Assembly (NCBI GenBank): GCA_022266195.1
Contig: WHVY01000001.1
Location: 19,902,001-19,966,000, forward strand
Reading direction: 5' to 3'
Source of the DNA: Tetranychus cinnabarinus
Taxonomy: Eukaryota; Arthropoda; Arachnida; Trombidiformes; Tetranychidae
Length of the DNA: 64,000 nt
Part shown: in pieces, positions 47,769 through 60,088 of the stretch
How the letters are laid out: every line of letters starts with the position of its first letter
Numbering within the stretch: position 1 is the first letter of the stretch
Notes under the pieces: generated by a model
Seen by the model: only the letters and a program-made list of their open reading frames with translations
Database searches by the model: none
What the model was told of the DNA's origin: nothing
Position numbers and translations under genes: made by a program

Positions 47769-49301
47769 ATGGAAGAACTCGTTGAAACAAAATCAAGGGA
47801 TCATTGTGTTGATCGAGTAACCAACATACTGAATGATGTTTTCAAATGTTTATGTGTTCTTGGTTTCATGATACAACTTTCCTACGTTTTGTTTCGCTAT
47901 GCAGCCTTTGAGTATCTGACTTTTACAATATTCAATGTTCCAGATGAAACCAGGCTTCCAGACTTCTTCTTTTGCAGTGATTTCATATCATTCCTCAACT
48001 TTACTCTCCTCTTCCAAAGATATCCACAATTGCTTACGGCCTTTGGTTTGTCTCGTGTGCCTCTTTCAACACCACAACAATCAATAAAAGATCAATTATT
48101 AACTCGATCTTCTGTGAGAAATGTGTCCATTGCAATTACACAGTACCTTTCCCTACGTCAAGTAACTGAATGTTTATACACCACTGATGAACTTTTTGGT
48201 GGCCTCAACATACGTCATAATTTAAACAAAAAGATAACTGATTTATGTGACTTTAGACTCTTTTATCGCGCATTCATGGTGTGCTTTGTGTTTGTGTGTT
48301 CCCTTGATGGGCCAATCATTACTACAACCAACGACTTTTACAAAGATCCAGTTCCACCAGAATTGTTTCTCCTCGAATTTCGTCAGTCATTCTTTCGTTC
48401 TGTTGATTATGTTTTTATCGGAGCAACTTTACCCACAACCCTTCCAGTCAGTCCTTCTTGTAAGATGGATGTACAAACAATGACAGACTATCCACGCGCT
48501 TTCCGCTATCACCTTAAAACAGTTCAATTGAATCTTCTCCCTCCTCCATATTTGACAAACTGTCGCAATTATGCTCGAATCAAAACAGATAATAATTATA
48601 CTTCAAGAGATGGTGTTTTGGATGAGTGTTTGACTCGGAAAACAGTCCAAATCACTGGTTGTCCACATCCATTATCCCTTCAATCCTCTCACTGGGATTT
48701 ACCTTTTGCTGCTGAGTGTTATGAACGAAATTATAATAACATTAGTTATCGAAAACTGATCAATTCCATTGTCGATGAATGTTTCAGACTCAATTCACAG
48801 CCTGATTGTTCACGTACTGCTTATTTTATTCAAGGAAGAGCACCTGTTGCTATTTTTGGCGACTTTGGTACTTTTGTCTTGGATTCAATAGTAGAGCCAA
48901 CCATTAGTGTTGATTATGAGCCGAAAATGACTTGGTTAGATTGTTTGGTTCAAATTGGCTCTTGTCTCGCAACATGGTTTGGTTTCTCCATTTTGATTCA
49001 TATTCCGAAAATATCTAGATTTCTGGTTCATAAATTACATTTTTGTGTAACATGTTGTGAGCCGTCCGATCAAGTGTTACCCAAAAGGAAATCAATAATT
49101 AACTCAGCTTCACATTCATTATCGATGTTTCCAACTTCACCAGGAAAAAAACTTTTTAAACCAGCTGAACATCCAATCCGTTATACATCACCAACCCAAT
49201 CAATGATTCGAAGACGAAGTTTACTTTTCAACCCAAACAACCGGATTATTCAAACCAAGAAATCGGCATCTAATTCGAATAAAAGACAAAATAGAAGATA
49301 A
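47769..49301 (+). CDS. DEG/ENaC family sodium channel subunit (divergent, intronless)
   Basis: A 510-residue single-exon frame. The first membrane segment is about 24-50, and LPDFFFC follows it as the first extracellular cysteine. A cysteine-rich extracellular loop holds LLPPPYLTNCRNY (256-268) and DECLTRKTVQITGCPH (285-300), which match the family pattern PPPYxTxC and ExCxxxxxxxxCxCP. The second membrane segment (about 389-412) contains the pore signature IGSCLATWFGFSIL with the GxS filter triplet GFS. The tail of about 100 residues is basic and Ser-rich. These are trimeric, amiloride-sensitive sodium channels used in mechano- and chemosensation. Intronless, diverged members are strongly expanded in spider mites. 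The start ATG precedes a short cytoplasmic N-terminus of normal size. The gene lies inside an interrupted repeat array and 1.5 kb before a stomatin-like gene. Confidence 0.85.
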   Translation: MEELVETKSRDHCVDRVTNILNDVFKCLCVLGFMIQLSYVLFRYAAFEYLTFTIFNVPDETRLPDFFFCSDFISFLNFTLLFQRYPQLLTAFGLSRVPLSTPQQSIKDQLLTRSSVRNVSIAITQYLSLRQVTECLYTTDELFGGLNIRHNLNKKITDLCDFRLFYRAFMVCFVFVCSLDGPIITTTNDFYKDPVPPELFLLEFRQSFFRSVDYVFIGATLPTTLPVSPSCKMDVQTMTDYPRAFRYHLKTVQLNLLPPPYLTNCRNYARIKTDNNYTSRDGVLDECLTRKTVQITGCPHPLSLQSSHWDLPFAAECYERNYNNISYRKLINSIVDECFRLNSQPDCSRTAYFIQGRAPVAIFGDFGTFVLDSIVEPTISVDYEPKMTWLDCLVQIGSCLATWFGFSILIHIPKISRFLVHKLHFCVTCCEPSDQVLPKRKSIINSASHSLSMFPTSPGKKLFKPAEHPIRYTSPTQSMIRRRSLLFNPNNRIIQTKKSASNSNKRQNRR

Positions 49302-49312
49302 TTTTGTTACGA

Positions 49313-49670
49313 AAATTACTAATTAATATTGCAGCATTAAATTAGTGAAAGAATGATGATTGTAGGTGCAACCATAGTCGAAATATTGAGGCTCAAAGTT
49401 TTAAGGCCAATGGCCAAAATCAAGAGAACTATCGATAAATTGAAAAAAGTACTTGACCCATGATGTGTAAAAACAATGTTTATGGATGGATAGTAACTTT
49501 CAGCTTGCTAAATCTTACGGTCGGTTTAAATGCAAATCGAACTGATCTGTTTTACAGAAACACAAAGTTTCATTGCATGTATTTTTTTATTATTCATTAT
49601 TTCCCAACAAACCAACAGAGTCTGAATTTGAAAGAAATTAATTTCTACCAGTTTTTGCCCAATTTGTGAT
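49313..49670 (+). repeat. Tandem repeat element, copy 4 (3' fragment)
   Basis: Partial unit directly after the DEG/ENaC gene. It begins at 'ttactaattaatattgcagc', which overlaps the part of the unit already present at 47,135-47,362, and it includes the unique end 'ccaacagagtctgaatttga'. About 220 bp of repeat is therefore present on both sides of the channel gene. Confidence 0.85.
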
Positions 49671-50779
49671 CAGTTGAGAAGAATGAAAAGCTATTTTTCC
49701 TGTTTAAATTGATTGTTTTTCAATCCTTTTCATTAAAATACATAGTTAACCTTCATTTTGATTTACAAGAAATATCTTACAATATGTTAGTCTGATCGCA
49801 ATGTGTCCATTTTAAAATGGTAACCATAACAAGAGTCACAAAAATACTTTCAATCAATCATGGATAACTGTCAACAGGTAATATTGATTAATATCTTGGT
49901 CAGTATCTTAAAAACTAATACTTGCTCTAGAAACTATCCTTCGATCTAAGACAGATTACAAGTTGGAAACTTTGGGTTGCTGGAATAAATAATCTTTAAT
50001 GATTTACAGAGCATTCAATGACAAAAAGAAGCTTCTAAGCAAATTTTAACCCTATCCAAACCAACCAACAAGCTCTTAAACCAGATTCTTGTAGTATCCA
50101 ATCTCGAGCTCACTTCTAAATGGAAACATTTTCCTAATTAACTTCACTAACACTTGGTTTAATATGATAATACAATCTTGTTAAGTCACTTGATCTGAGG
50201 CCAACCTGACAGACTCGCAATTAAGTGAAAATGAAGTGTTTTAACAACTTAACCCAAACTTGTTAGAAGTAAACCCAAAATTGGATTCCACAAAAATCTG
50301 GTTAAAAGTGTTTCATCTTTGCGTTCAAGGGAAAGGGTTTCTTTGTGGCTGGAAACCATTTATCATTGATTGTACTTCTTTGATCTTCAATGTTTAAATA
50401 TTTATTGAATAATTAAAAGATTTGGACGATTAAAAAATCAATGAAACCTGTCAAAAGATGAATTATGAATTATGATTAACTTTCATTGATCCCAGTCTTA
50501 TGAATGGTTGTTTGCGGACCTTTAGGAAACAAAAGGGAAATGTCTAATTGTCATTGAGTTTAAAGTTAAAAAGTAATAAATTGAATTTATTCATTTCCAA
50601 TATAGTGATCAATAATACCTGTTGTTATTGAAAGAATCGCCGTTATGGTAACCATCAATTGAGTGAGAATCAAGGAAAAAATGATTGGAACATTAACGAG
50701 AAGAAAAAAAGTTGAACAAAGTAATGTCCAGAGTGAGGTTTAAAATGTTATTACATCAATAATCAACTGACCACTGCAA
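49671..50779. other. Intergenic region upstream of the stomatin-like gene
   Basis: AT-rich, with no recognisable coding or RNA gene. It presumably contains the promoter and 5' UTR of the stomatin-like gene; I see no distinctive core-promoter motif. Confidence 0.5.
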
Positions 50780-53325
50780 ATGGCTTTGCAAAGATTTGAA
50801 ATTCAAGAAACTGGTAAGTAAAATGAAGGTGTAACTCTAATTTATTAACTGTTGAACAATTTTTTGCTTCAGGCTCAATAGGTAATGACGGCGAAGAAGC
50901 TCATGATCTATGTGCCAACCTATTGACAATTGTTTCAGTCATATTTGCTGTTCTCACCTTGCCTTTATCATTATTTTTCTGTGTTAAAGTGGTCCAAGAA
51001 TATGAAAGAGCCGTTATTTTCAGATTGGGACGTTTACTGGACGGTGGAGCTAAAGGACCAGGTAAGAACTATTGGTAATATTTAAGCATCAATGTTAGAT
51101 CATTGTTAGGATAGGATTAGACATTGGATTTGATATTGATTACTGATGATCATTGATCATTCTCTCTTTGAATTATTGTATTTAATGTAAAATTTATTTA
51201 GCTATCAAATGATATTATTGTTATTATCCCTAACTGCTACCAGATCAAAAATTTGGTTGTGATTTAACCATTTTCAAAGTAGCTTTAATGAGGCTAGAAA
51301 TTAAGATGATTTTAACTTCACTTGAACCGATGTTTACTGGATATGTTGCATATAATTTTGCTTTTAATGTTCTGGTTTAAAAGCAAAAAAGATTGACCAG
51401 TGAATCTTGAATTTTCAGTTTTCACTCAACACAAAAATATACTTTGCACGAGAAAGAACCACGAGAATCTTGAGAATGAATTCCCTTAACATAAATGCTC
51501 AATGATTAGTGTGTATAGAGATAGGAATGTTTTCCAGTGTAAGGTGACAGTAAGATGTAAGCGTTATTGGGTAAATTACTGGTCCCGAAATGCCGTCGAC
51601 AATCCAATTTCATAATATTTTCTTGATCCATTTCAAGCTAAGCTTCCTAGCTGTTTCTGGTTCACGTATAATCCAAGGCTCTCAGACTATATTGTCTGGA
51701 TCGGTTAATTTCAGGTTTACCTTGAACTTCGAAAAAAAGAGGATTTTAAATGAAAAAAATAAGATTTATTGATGATAATTTCATTTGACTTTACTAGCAT
51801 TAAAAATCTGTATTACACGAAACTTGTCTTGAACAAGATCAATAGTATCTAACTAACAAATCAATATATCGAATCGTTAACCATTCCTGCGTTTGATTTT
51901 CAAAAAACTTTCACTTCTTACAAATCAACATTATTTTTAGACAATTATTGATTTTATTTCTCGAAATTTCTTCAATTATAAATGAGTTTTAAACTGACAA
52001 TTAACGCGATCATTGCTTTAAATTGTTTAATTTTTTTTATTGAAGAAAGAGTTTTGAAGAGCCTTTTTTGAATCAACTAAACTCAATTAACCTTCAGCTT
52101 TTTTAGCTGAAACTCATTAATGAAAGATGATCAAATCAATGTTGCTTAATGTAACCTTATTTTAGCAAATATTTTTTGCTTTTAATATCATTTCTAATTA
52201 TCATGTTTCGATTGTAAAATGACAACATTAAATTTCCATAGAGGCCGAGTCTTTCTCGAGCTACTTTATCAAGATATTTTTATCGATCTTAAATTTTCCT
52301 TTCTTTTGATTCAGGTATATTTATCATTTTACCTTGCATTGAAAATTATACCAAAGTTGACCTGAGAACCTTAACCTTTGATGTTCCGCCACAAGAAGTA
52401 TTGACCAAAGATTCGGTTACAGTTTCGGTCGATGCTGTTGTTTATTATCGAGTTTTCAATGCAACAGTATCAATATCCAATGTTGAAAATGCCCATCATT
52501 CAACTCGACTTCTGGCTCAAACAACACTTCGTAACATCCTTGGCACTTTCAACCTTCAAGAGGTTCTCATAAGTCGCGAATCAATTTCAACTTCAATGCA
52601 GGTAAGCAAACGAAAAGAAATGTATTTACCGTAAAATGGGAATAGAAGATGAAATATTAGGATTCCCAATATTGCATGTCTTTTCATAATTTAGTCTAAT
52701 TTTCTAGTTAAATGTTTAATTTGTATATTTGACTTTACCAAAGATTCAAATTATTTATTATTAGATATTAATAGACGCATTTGAATCGATTGTTTGTTTT
52801 TGGATTTTGAAGAAACCAAATTCATTTGTTAAAATATTTTTCTCAATTTCAGGCTGTTTTAGACGAGGCTACTGAACGATGGGGAATCAAAGTTGAGCGA
52901 ACTGAAATGTAAGTAAATTGTTTGTCTTAAGATTAATCTAATTGCTGTATCATCAATAGTACGGATGTACGTTTGCCTGTTCAATTACAACGAGCAATGG
53001 CAGCCGAGGCAGAAGCAGCCCGAGAAGCTCGAGCAAAAGTGAGTTTTGTTTTTTGGTCGACCTTTCAAATTGAAAATGTGACCTCGCAAGTGTTTACTTT
53101 ACAAATTGATTTATTAATGAATTGCTATTTTAACAGGTAATTGCTGCTGAAGGGGAACAGAAAGCCTCTCGAGCCTTGAAGGAAGCTGCTGAAGTAATCT
53201 CTCAATCCCCAGCCGCAATTCAATTACGTTATCTTCAAACATTGAACACAATTTCGGCAGAAAAAAACGCATCAATCATATTTCCATTACCAATCGATTT
53301 ACTAGCAAAATTTATCAAACAATGA
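50780..53325 (+). CDS. Stomatin / MEC-2-like SPFH membrane scaffold
   Basis: Six exons: 50780-50813, 50873-51061, 52315-52601, 52853-52908, 52960-53038 and 53137-53325; 277 residues. A short N-terminus is followed by a hydrophobic hairpin (about 26-48) with the conserved Pro42, then the PHB/SPFH domain. Diagnostic blocks are YERAVIFRLGRLLDGGAKGPG, VDLRTLTFDVPPQEVLTKDS, VENAHHSTRLLAQTTLRNILG and AMAAEAEAAREARAKVIAAEGE. IQLRYLQTLNTI lies near the C-terminus. Stomatins are palmitoylated, cholesterol-binding oligomers on the inner membrane leaflet; MEC-2 and its relatives tune DEG/ENaC and other channels. The protein is of simple stomatin length, with no MEC-2-type extensions. Intron 3 is long (about 1.25 kb). 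The neighbour upstream is a DEG/ENaC gene. Confidence 0.95.
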
Positions 53326-53465
53326 AATAATCAAATAGTCTGGATGATAAAGTCAAACCCAATGATTAATTAAATCGATCGAGAAAGGAAAAGCTTGGGT
53401 TAGAAATTGATTTTTCAATCGTTGATACAAACCCTTATTTTTTGTTTCACCTCTGACAGTTATTC

Positions 53466-53471
53466 AATAAA
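53466..53471 (+). other. Polyadenylation signal of the stomatin-like gene
   Basis: AATAAA lies about 140 bp after the stop codon and is followed by AT-rich sequence. This is a normal position for the signal. Confidence 0.5.
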
Positions 53472-54250
53472 TTATTTATTATTCATTATTAATTATCATC
53501 ATATGACTTGCATACATGAGTGAGTTAAACCCTAACATCTAAATTGCTAGACCGATTCAATTTTTTGTGAAGCTTCACATAAATAGCTTCTAAAACTGAG
53601 TGATTTTTGAAAGGTTTAGTCGATTCCATTCACAATTAATAGACACAATTCTTGATAGTTAAGTCTTTATTAAATTTACTATTTACAATCCAATTTGTTT
53701 AAAAAAATTGAGCGATAATAATGATAGGAAAATTTGTAAACCTTTTTGTTCTTTCTTTCAATGTTCACATCAAAAAGATTTTACCAGTTTTTTGATCAAT
53801 TTTGTGAGTGAACAATTATATCTAATGAAGACTTATCCAAAAAACAAATGATGCTCAATGCAATAAAAAAATCTGTCCTTTGAAATTGGCTATAAAAATG
53901 ATTCTAGTTTGATTTGACGGAAAAAAATTGCATCACATGAAACATTTTGAGTTGTTTTTCACTTAAAAATGAGTAAAGGCATCCATGCGATAGACGTTTC
54001 CAAGGATAGTGAGATGAACATGAAAATTAGCAGATTTGATTTTTTTGTGTGTCTGAATTTTCATTGTTGATATTGAAAAATTGATGGTCAAGATGAGGTT
54101 ACTAAGGCAAGAGATTGAGAAATGCAAAGTGAGTAATTAAATTATGGCGATATGTTTGTAGGAAAAGAGCAGAAAATAGAGTTTAAGAGCATTTTGAACA
54201 ATCACGATAAAAAGGTCCGGAAAATGACAAATTTCCTTGCATAGTCAACA

Positions 54251-57200
54251 TCAATTTTGAAAACTCGTTGTCATAACAGTTTTGTACTCTTTTTTAGAGG
54301 GTCGAGTATGTCGGAATGGCTTGGATGGTCTTGAACTCCTTGAAACGAGTTCATTTATCTAAATCAACAAAAAAGAAGAATAAGCAATAAGATAAATAAC
54401 ACAAACAAGATAAATGAGTAAAGTATATAAATATTGGAAACACTCACAGTATTCATTTTGATGATACAAATTAATGTGGCCACGAGTAAGGCAACTGCAA
54501 TAGCAACTTGAGCAAACGTTGCAATAATAATTATATTAGGAACATGTTTTTGGAGTAAAATTAATTGGCTGAGAAGATCATCACCAATTGTAGCTGACTA
54601 GAAAAGAGAAAAAAATTTAACATCAATTAATGAACACATGGTAAGCATATGGAATCTTACAGTTTCCCTCCAAAAAATGGGTAAGTTAACAGAAGCTGTG
54701 AGATTTTCAGTGAAGTCAACTTTGTCATCTTTTTCGAGCATCATATTAACTTGAATTCGTGCCTTTGTCTCAACAGGTATTCCAAGATTCTAAGAATAAA
54801 GAAAAAAATAACCAAATTAATGTCTATAAATAATGGAGATTCATTTAAATAATTTGCTTTCGATGAAAATAACATACAGGTTCGAGGTCCATGTAAAATA
54901 TGTGCTTCTCTGGATCCGGGTGAAGACCTTGAATATTATCTGTGTAAACTGGATCAGCAAACAGGTAATGGGGAAACGAGATTGATGCAGGTGAACCATG
55001 AGTACAAATTGATGTATTGAAAATACCATTGGGTGGGCAACTGATTAAATTGGAATGAAATAAAGAAAAAATTAGAAAAAAAGAAACACTAATTGAACTG
55101 GTTCAGATGGTTAGATAAATTGGATCGGTAAAATAAAAAGAAAGATTAGCAGAAATCGTTTTTTCCAAAATCATATTGAAACCATTTTTATGGCAAGTGA
55201 TTTCTGATTTTAGCGAAATCAATTCACAAAGTTTTTGATTTGACTGCATTTGACTGGCAATTTTGAATAATTTCACTGAATTAACATTTATGCCAATTTC
55301 AGAGATAATTATCATTATTTTTGTTATTGTTTTTGTGCTGGTATAAAGGGTCGATTAGGGAAACTTTTTAATAATTACCTCGAGTCAAGGCAATAGCATT
55401 TATTTTTTTGCAATGAATAGTCGAAGAGACTCGGACTTGCCCAATATCTAATTGTTTCGACTCCTTTGGTTGATTTTCGAGTGAGGTAGCTAAGGCTTAA
55501 TGACCTAAATGGAAAGAGAAAAAAAATTTGATTAGCTTCAAGTGTTTACTTGAGATAAATTTGCGATTCAATTGTGATCAACAATGTATGAACAAGAAAA
55601 ATATGATCAAACTAATTGTTAATTACTGTTTGAAATGAAATGGTGAGTGAATTTCTAATTTTGTCTTCCTTATGAGGTGAGAAACTAGTCATTCTAAGAC
55701 TCCTAATATTTACTTAATGGCTGTTTTTATTCAATTTATTCACAATTCTCAAGGTTTCATGAACAAATACAAAATTTCAATCAAGACTCAATTGATGATG
55801 ATGATGCTTAGCTTAGAGACAAGATTTTAGTTTGATTGTTTTTCAATCATCACATCCTATTCCGTTGTTACAAAGTAAATTTTTCTGCAACAATTTAACC
55901 AAAGATTGATTTTTCTTATGGTGAACAAATGATAATAAATCTGATAAACTAAACGCAAAAATATAATTAAATTTTATCAATTCAGCAATAACTTAAGGCT
56001 AATGAAAGATATAAAAGATTATATTGCTAATTAATGCCTGCCAGAAGATCTCCTAAGATTAACCAAATTACAAGCATCTAATCGCAAGTTAACTTTATGA
56101 AAAAACAAACAAACAAACAATTTGAACTGCATGAAAAATGTGATGAAATGAAACTGAAACTAATCATCATTATCTATTGAATATTTACATGATGACGATA
56201 GAATGAAAGGTTTTCCAAGGTTATAGTCACTAATTACTGATGCTTAGAGTATCTCGACAATTTAGGGAAACTATTTAATAACAGCTTTCTGCAATGAGAA
56301 GATTTTTGCACCTAGATAACAATCATCATCTCAAGTTGAATTTCCAGGAAAACAACTGGTTTATTTACCTGCAAAGATCAGGTGCAAAGAGTTTAATTTC
56401 TTCCAGATCATTGGATGCATAAGGAGGCCTGAGATCACCAGGCCAAGTTGATTCAAGGGAATTGCATTTGGGATCATTCCAAATGTCCAATTTTCTCTCA
56501 TTATTCCAAGAATGAATAAGGCCAAATTTATCAAGAGTACCCTTTTCCCCTGAGTAAATGGTGAAATGTCCATCCGTATTGGTGTTATTGCGATTTCCAA
56601 AAAAGCTGAACGGACTAACACTCACAGGAGAAAGGCCAGCGCTCTCAACAAAATCAAGAAGATCATCTTGATATCCATTGAAAAGTATTTCGCCAACAGT
56701 GTGCTTAAGAAACAAATCATCGCCATTTCCAACGGCAACTTGTTCAATAAAACCGTAAACTAGATCATCATCTTTCCTTTTGGCTCGACTTAACATACTC
56801 TAAAGAGGAGAAATAAAGAAAAACAAAATTGCATGATGATATAAATCAATATAAATGCTCAATTATCATGAACTTACAGCTAATGGTACATTCAAATGAA
56901 ATATACTATCATTAAGGCTTCCAACGCTCATTTCCGGAATCGGATAATATCGAGCAAGTTGTTGATATGAAACTAAACCATCTTCATGATTCCATGTTAC
57001 ATTGATTTTTTCACGAACCTCTAAAAAAGTGTATGGACCTAAATTGAAATGAGAAAAAAGAGAAAATTAATGATTGTTTGAATATTAAGTTGATATAAAG
57101 TGAAAGCATACAAATTATAGATAATTCTCAACAACTTTTAACCATATTATCCTTGTTATCCTTAACATGATTGATATGATGCTTTTAAGCCTCGCAAAAA

Positions 57201-58763
57201 GTCTAATCAAGACTATTAAATTCAAATTGCAAATTTTAAGTCTTTATGTATAATTTAATCAAATTGAATAAACCGCTTACCCTCTTAGAGGGTTAAAAAA
57301 CTGCAATTCTTAGATAAATAAATACTGAGAATTTGAATGCCATAGTCTATTATAACTGATTATTGAGAATCAACTTGAATTTTAATCAAAATAAATTCAA
57401 GTTGTGATTGAGGAAAGAAGTTCTAACCTCGCAAAAACTTGTATCAACCTTGAAAGTGTCAATTTAAGTAGTAGTTAAAGCTTGACAATTGACAATAGTT
57501 AATGATGATAAATTTTTCTAATATGTTTAGAAAAAGATTAGTAAATTGTGAACAATTTCTGATATTATTGATAAGTTAAAGATAATTTGATTATTAAGCA
57601 AATGAGAAGTGAAGGAAAAATCAAGTAAATATTAAAAAGAAGAAACTGTCTCTTTTGTATCAAATGATAATGACAAAGCTAACTACTTATCGAAACGATT
57701 GGTATTAACATTGAAGTGACAATACTGTTGGAAGCGCTAGCAAATATCAAATTGCGTAATTAATTGTCACACTAGATTGTATATTATGTATCTTATTGAT
57801 AAAATAACACTTATGGAAGGTTTTTGTAACAATTGTATTTTCTGGTTATTGAAGAATCGATAGATATTATTTTATCTCAAGTAAAAATGGGATTTGATTT
57901 GATATTGTTAATTGGTAACAAAATGTCTACAATTTTTAAACAATTTAACTCCATAATTGGTTCCTTTATTAAGAAAAAGGAAAATTTCTTACCCAATTCT
58001 TGAAGGATTGGTTCACTGGTTCCAGCAACAATCGCTGAAGGATTAGTCACATTAAAAAAGTAAAATTTAACATAGATCGGAATTGGTGCTAATTTCCAAC
58101 CAGAGTATACATCGGAACTTGGCGAAGAAAGAATCAGCCTCTGAAATTAAATGAGATTACATTAAAAGGTTGAATGACCAGGAAATTTGGTTGTTTAAAA
58201 GAACTGACAGACTTCAAGAAGTGATAGTTAAACAACAAACAAGAGAGAGTAGAAATGTAGGTTAAGATACTGAAGATGAAGTATTCATGTTTTAGCATCT
58301 TTGTCCCTTTCGGACCTAATCTAATAATAAATACTCTCTCTTAAGTTACTTAAGAAACTTCTAATAGTTCAAAACAAGGCCCAACACAATGATACGAGTA
58401 TTAATGCATTGGAAAAACAAAAAGGGTTATTAACAAAATACAAAGAGCCCCTCAAACAAGAGCTTCTCTATAAAAAAAGTGGTATAGATAGAGTATTAGT
58501 CAGAGTTAAGTTAACAAAACCGACAATGGGGACACTGAATAACAATCCAAGTCTGACTCTTTTTTTGTTTACTTACTTTTGTTAACTTTTTAACTCTGAC
58601 TTACACTGCAATGGAAAATGGCAAAGATTTTGATAAATACCTGTGATACGATGTACTTTATAAGATATGGAGATAGAAGGTAAGTAAGAATGGCACTTAG
58701 TGAGAGAATTAATCCACCTCCGATAAGGCCACTGATGATACAATTGCGTTTAGTGTAGGTCAT
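54251..58763 (-). CDS. CD36 / scavenger receptor class B family protein
   Basis: Nine exons: 58641-58763, 57993-58140, 56878-57038, 56369-56799, 55379-55504, 54878-55040, 54661-54789, 54448-54597 and 54251-54358. All have consistent phases and together give 512 residues. There is a membrane helix at each end (about 8-30 and 448-474) with a large glycosylated loop between. Family blocks are GPYTFLEVREK, FLKHTVGEILFNGY, TNTDGHFTIYSGEKG, WNDPKCNSLESTWPGDLRPPY and LFAPDLCR. They are followed by GVETIRYWASPSLFDYS and CPPNGIFNTSICTHGSPASISFPHY. This class binds and transfers lipids, carotenoids or modified lipoproteins (NinaD, emp, croquemort, SNMP relatives). The last exon gives a basic cytoplasmic tail of 35 residues. 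Which subfamily it belongs to cannot be decided here. Confidence 0.93.
58498..58601. repeat. Short inverted repeat in first intron of the CD36-like gene
   Basis: Arms AGTCAGAGTTAA..GTTAACAAAA at 58,498-58,519 and its complement at 58,577-58,601 differ by a three-base insertion. The spacer is about 57 bp. It may be a small foldback element or a relic MITE. Confidence 0.6.
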
Positions 58764-59696
58764 TTTGATATTTACAATTAGAGATGAGATGGTTAATGTT
58801 TAGATGGTTAGTAAAACCAGTAACCACCAAATTCCACCTCCATGGTTATACTAAACAAATACTCTCGGTTGGTTACTAAAGAGAGCTCACCGCCATCTAA
58901 TGATAAATAAGAAAACTTGATAAATGCATCCCTAATTTTCTGTTGTTAACAATTGTAAATTGTTTTGAATTATATTTCATCTATTATGTGTTCATATACT
59001 AATACAGTCCAATTCTTGAAATCTTTCGCGTAATTTTTAAGGCCCAAAACTTGGAAACATAATTTCCAATCAATTTTTACATCAAAAATTAAGGACTTGC
59101 AAGCCTTTCTGGTTTCTGGTTTTATACTTAATCAAACTTAATTTAAGCAAACTGATCAAAATGATTTACAGTCAACTCTTTCAAATTTAGACGTTTCCAG
59201 GCAATAAAGTGGCAATTACTCTTGCAATGACATGTAATGTAAACTTGCAATGTGAATTGAGGACTACTGATCTAGATTCTGGGCTTTTACATAATCAAGT
59301 TAATCACAATAAAAGATGTTTATGACAATTTCAAAGATAAAATAACCTTAAAAACGTAGCGTTTGTGGAAGTTAGCAACGAATTGATATTGAGTTTCACC
59401 CTTTTTCAATGATCACTGTTACCACATCAATTCTCTAAATTCGTTTCTGGCAATTATTCGTAGAATACGCTAAATAGAAAGAGCAAAAGGGTTATTAAGC
59501 ACAAAATGCAGCAGATATTGTTATAATAATTGATTTTAAGATAGTGATAATAAGATAGTTAATATGATCAGAGAAGAGTACAAATCATCCGTTCAGTTGT
59601 CGTTCATTCCTAGTTATAAATTTCATCCTTTTGTACAAGTTTACTTATGATTCCTTACCTCATTTTAGCTTACATTTACGATTTTGACTTTGAAGA

Positions 59697-60026
59697 TGTA
59701 ACATTCAAACATTAAGTGTTTAAATTGAGAAAGAGAAATGGTCAAAATTATTCTCCTCTTTCTTTATTCTGTCTATTTCCCTGTCTTATTTCTTATTCTC
59801 AACAATGGTCAGAAGGGCAAAATTAACTCTTTATTTAAACTAAAGGATTATTGAGTTGAGTTGTAATTATGACTCCAAAGTGGTAACTTGAAAATGACTG
59901 GAACTAGTGCTTGGACATAGTATTTATTTAATTATTAGTTTAACTAAATTTAGTTAATTCAATGGGATATTGTCCGCTATATGATTATTATTAATAAATA
60001 TTATCAAATGGCTTTAAAATGTTACA
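59697..60026. mobile_element. 330-bp MITE with TSD, inserted in the duplicated CRYL1 5' region
   Basis: Ends are TGTAACATT and AATGTTACA, a perfect 9-bp terminal inverted repeat. The flanks are AAGA on both sides (59,693-59,696 and 60,027-60,030). Copy 1 at about 41,360 preserves the empty site, TTTGAAGATTTTC, with a single AAGA. The TSD may be read as AAGAT with the TIR starting one base later. There is no coding frame. It is a non-autonomous DNA transposon of unknown superfamily. Confidence 0.85.
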
Positions 60027-60088
60027 AAGATTTTCTTGATCTCTTTGATTGAAACCCTTCGGTGTTGAAATAAATTGAAAATCTGCAA

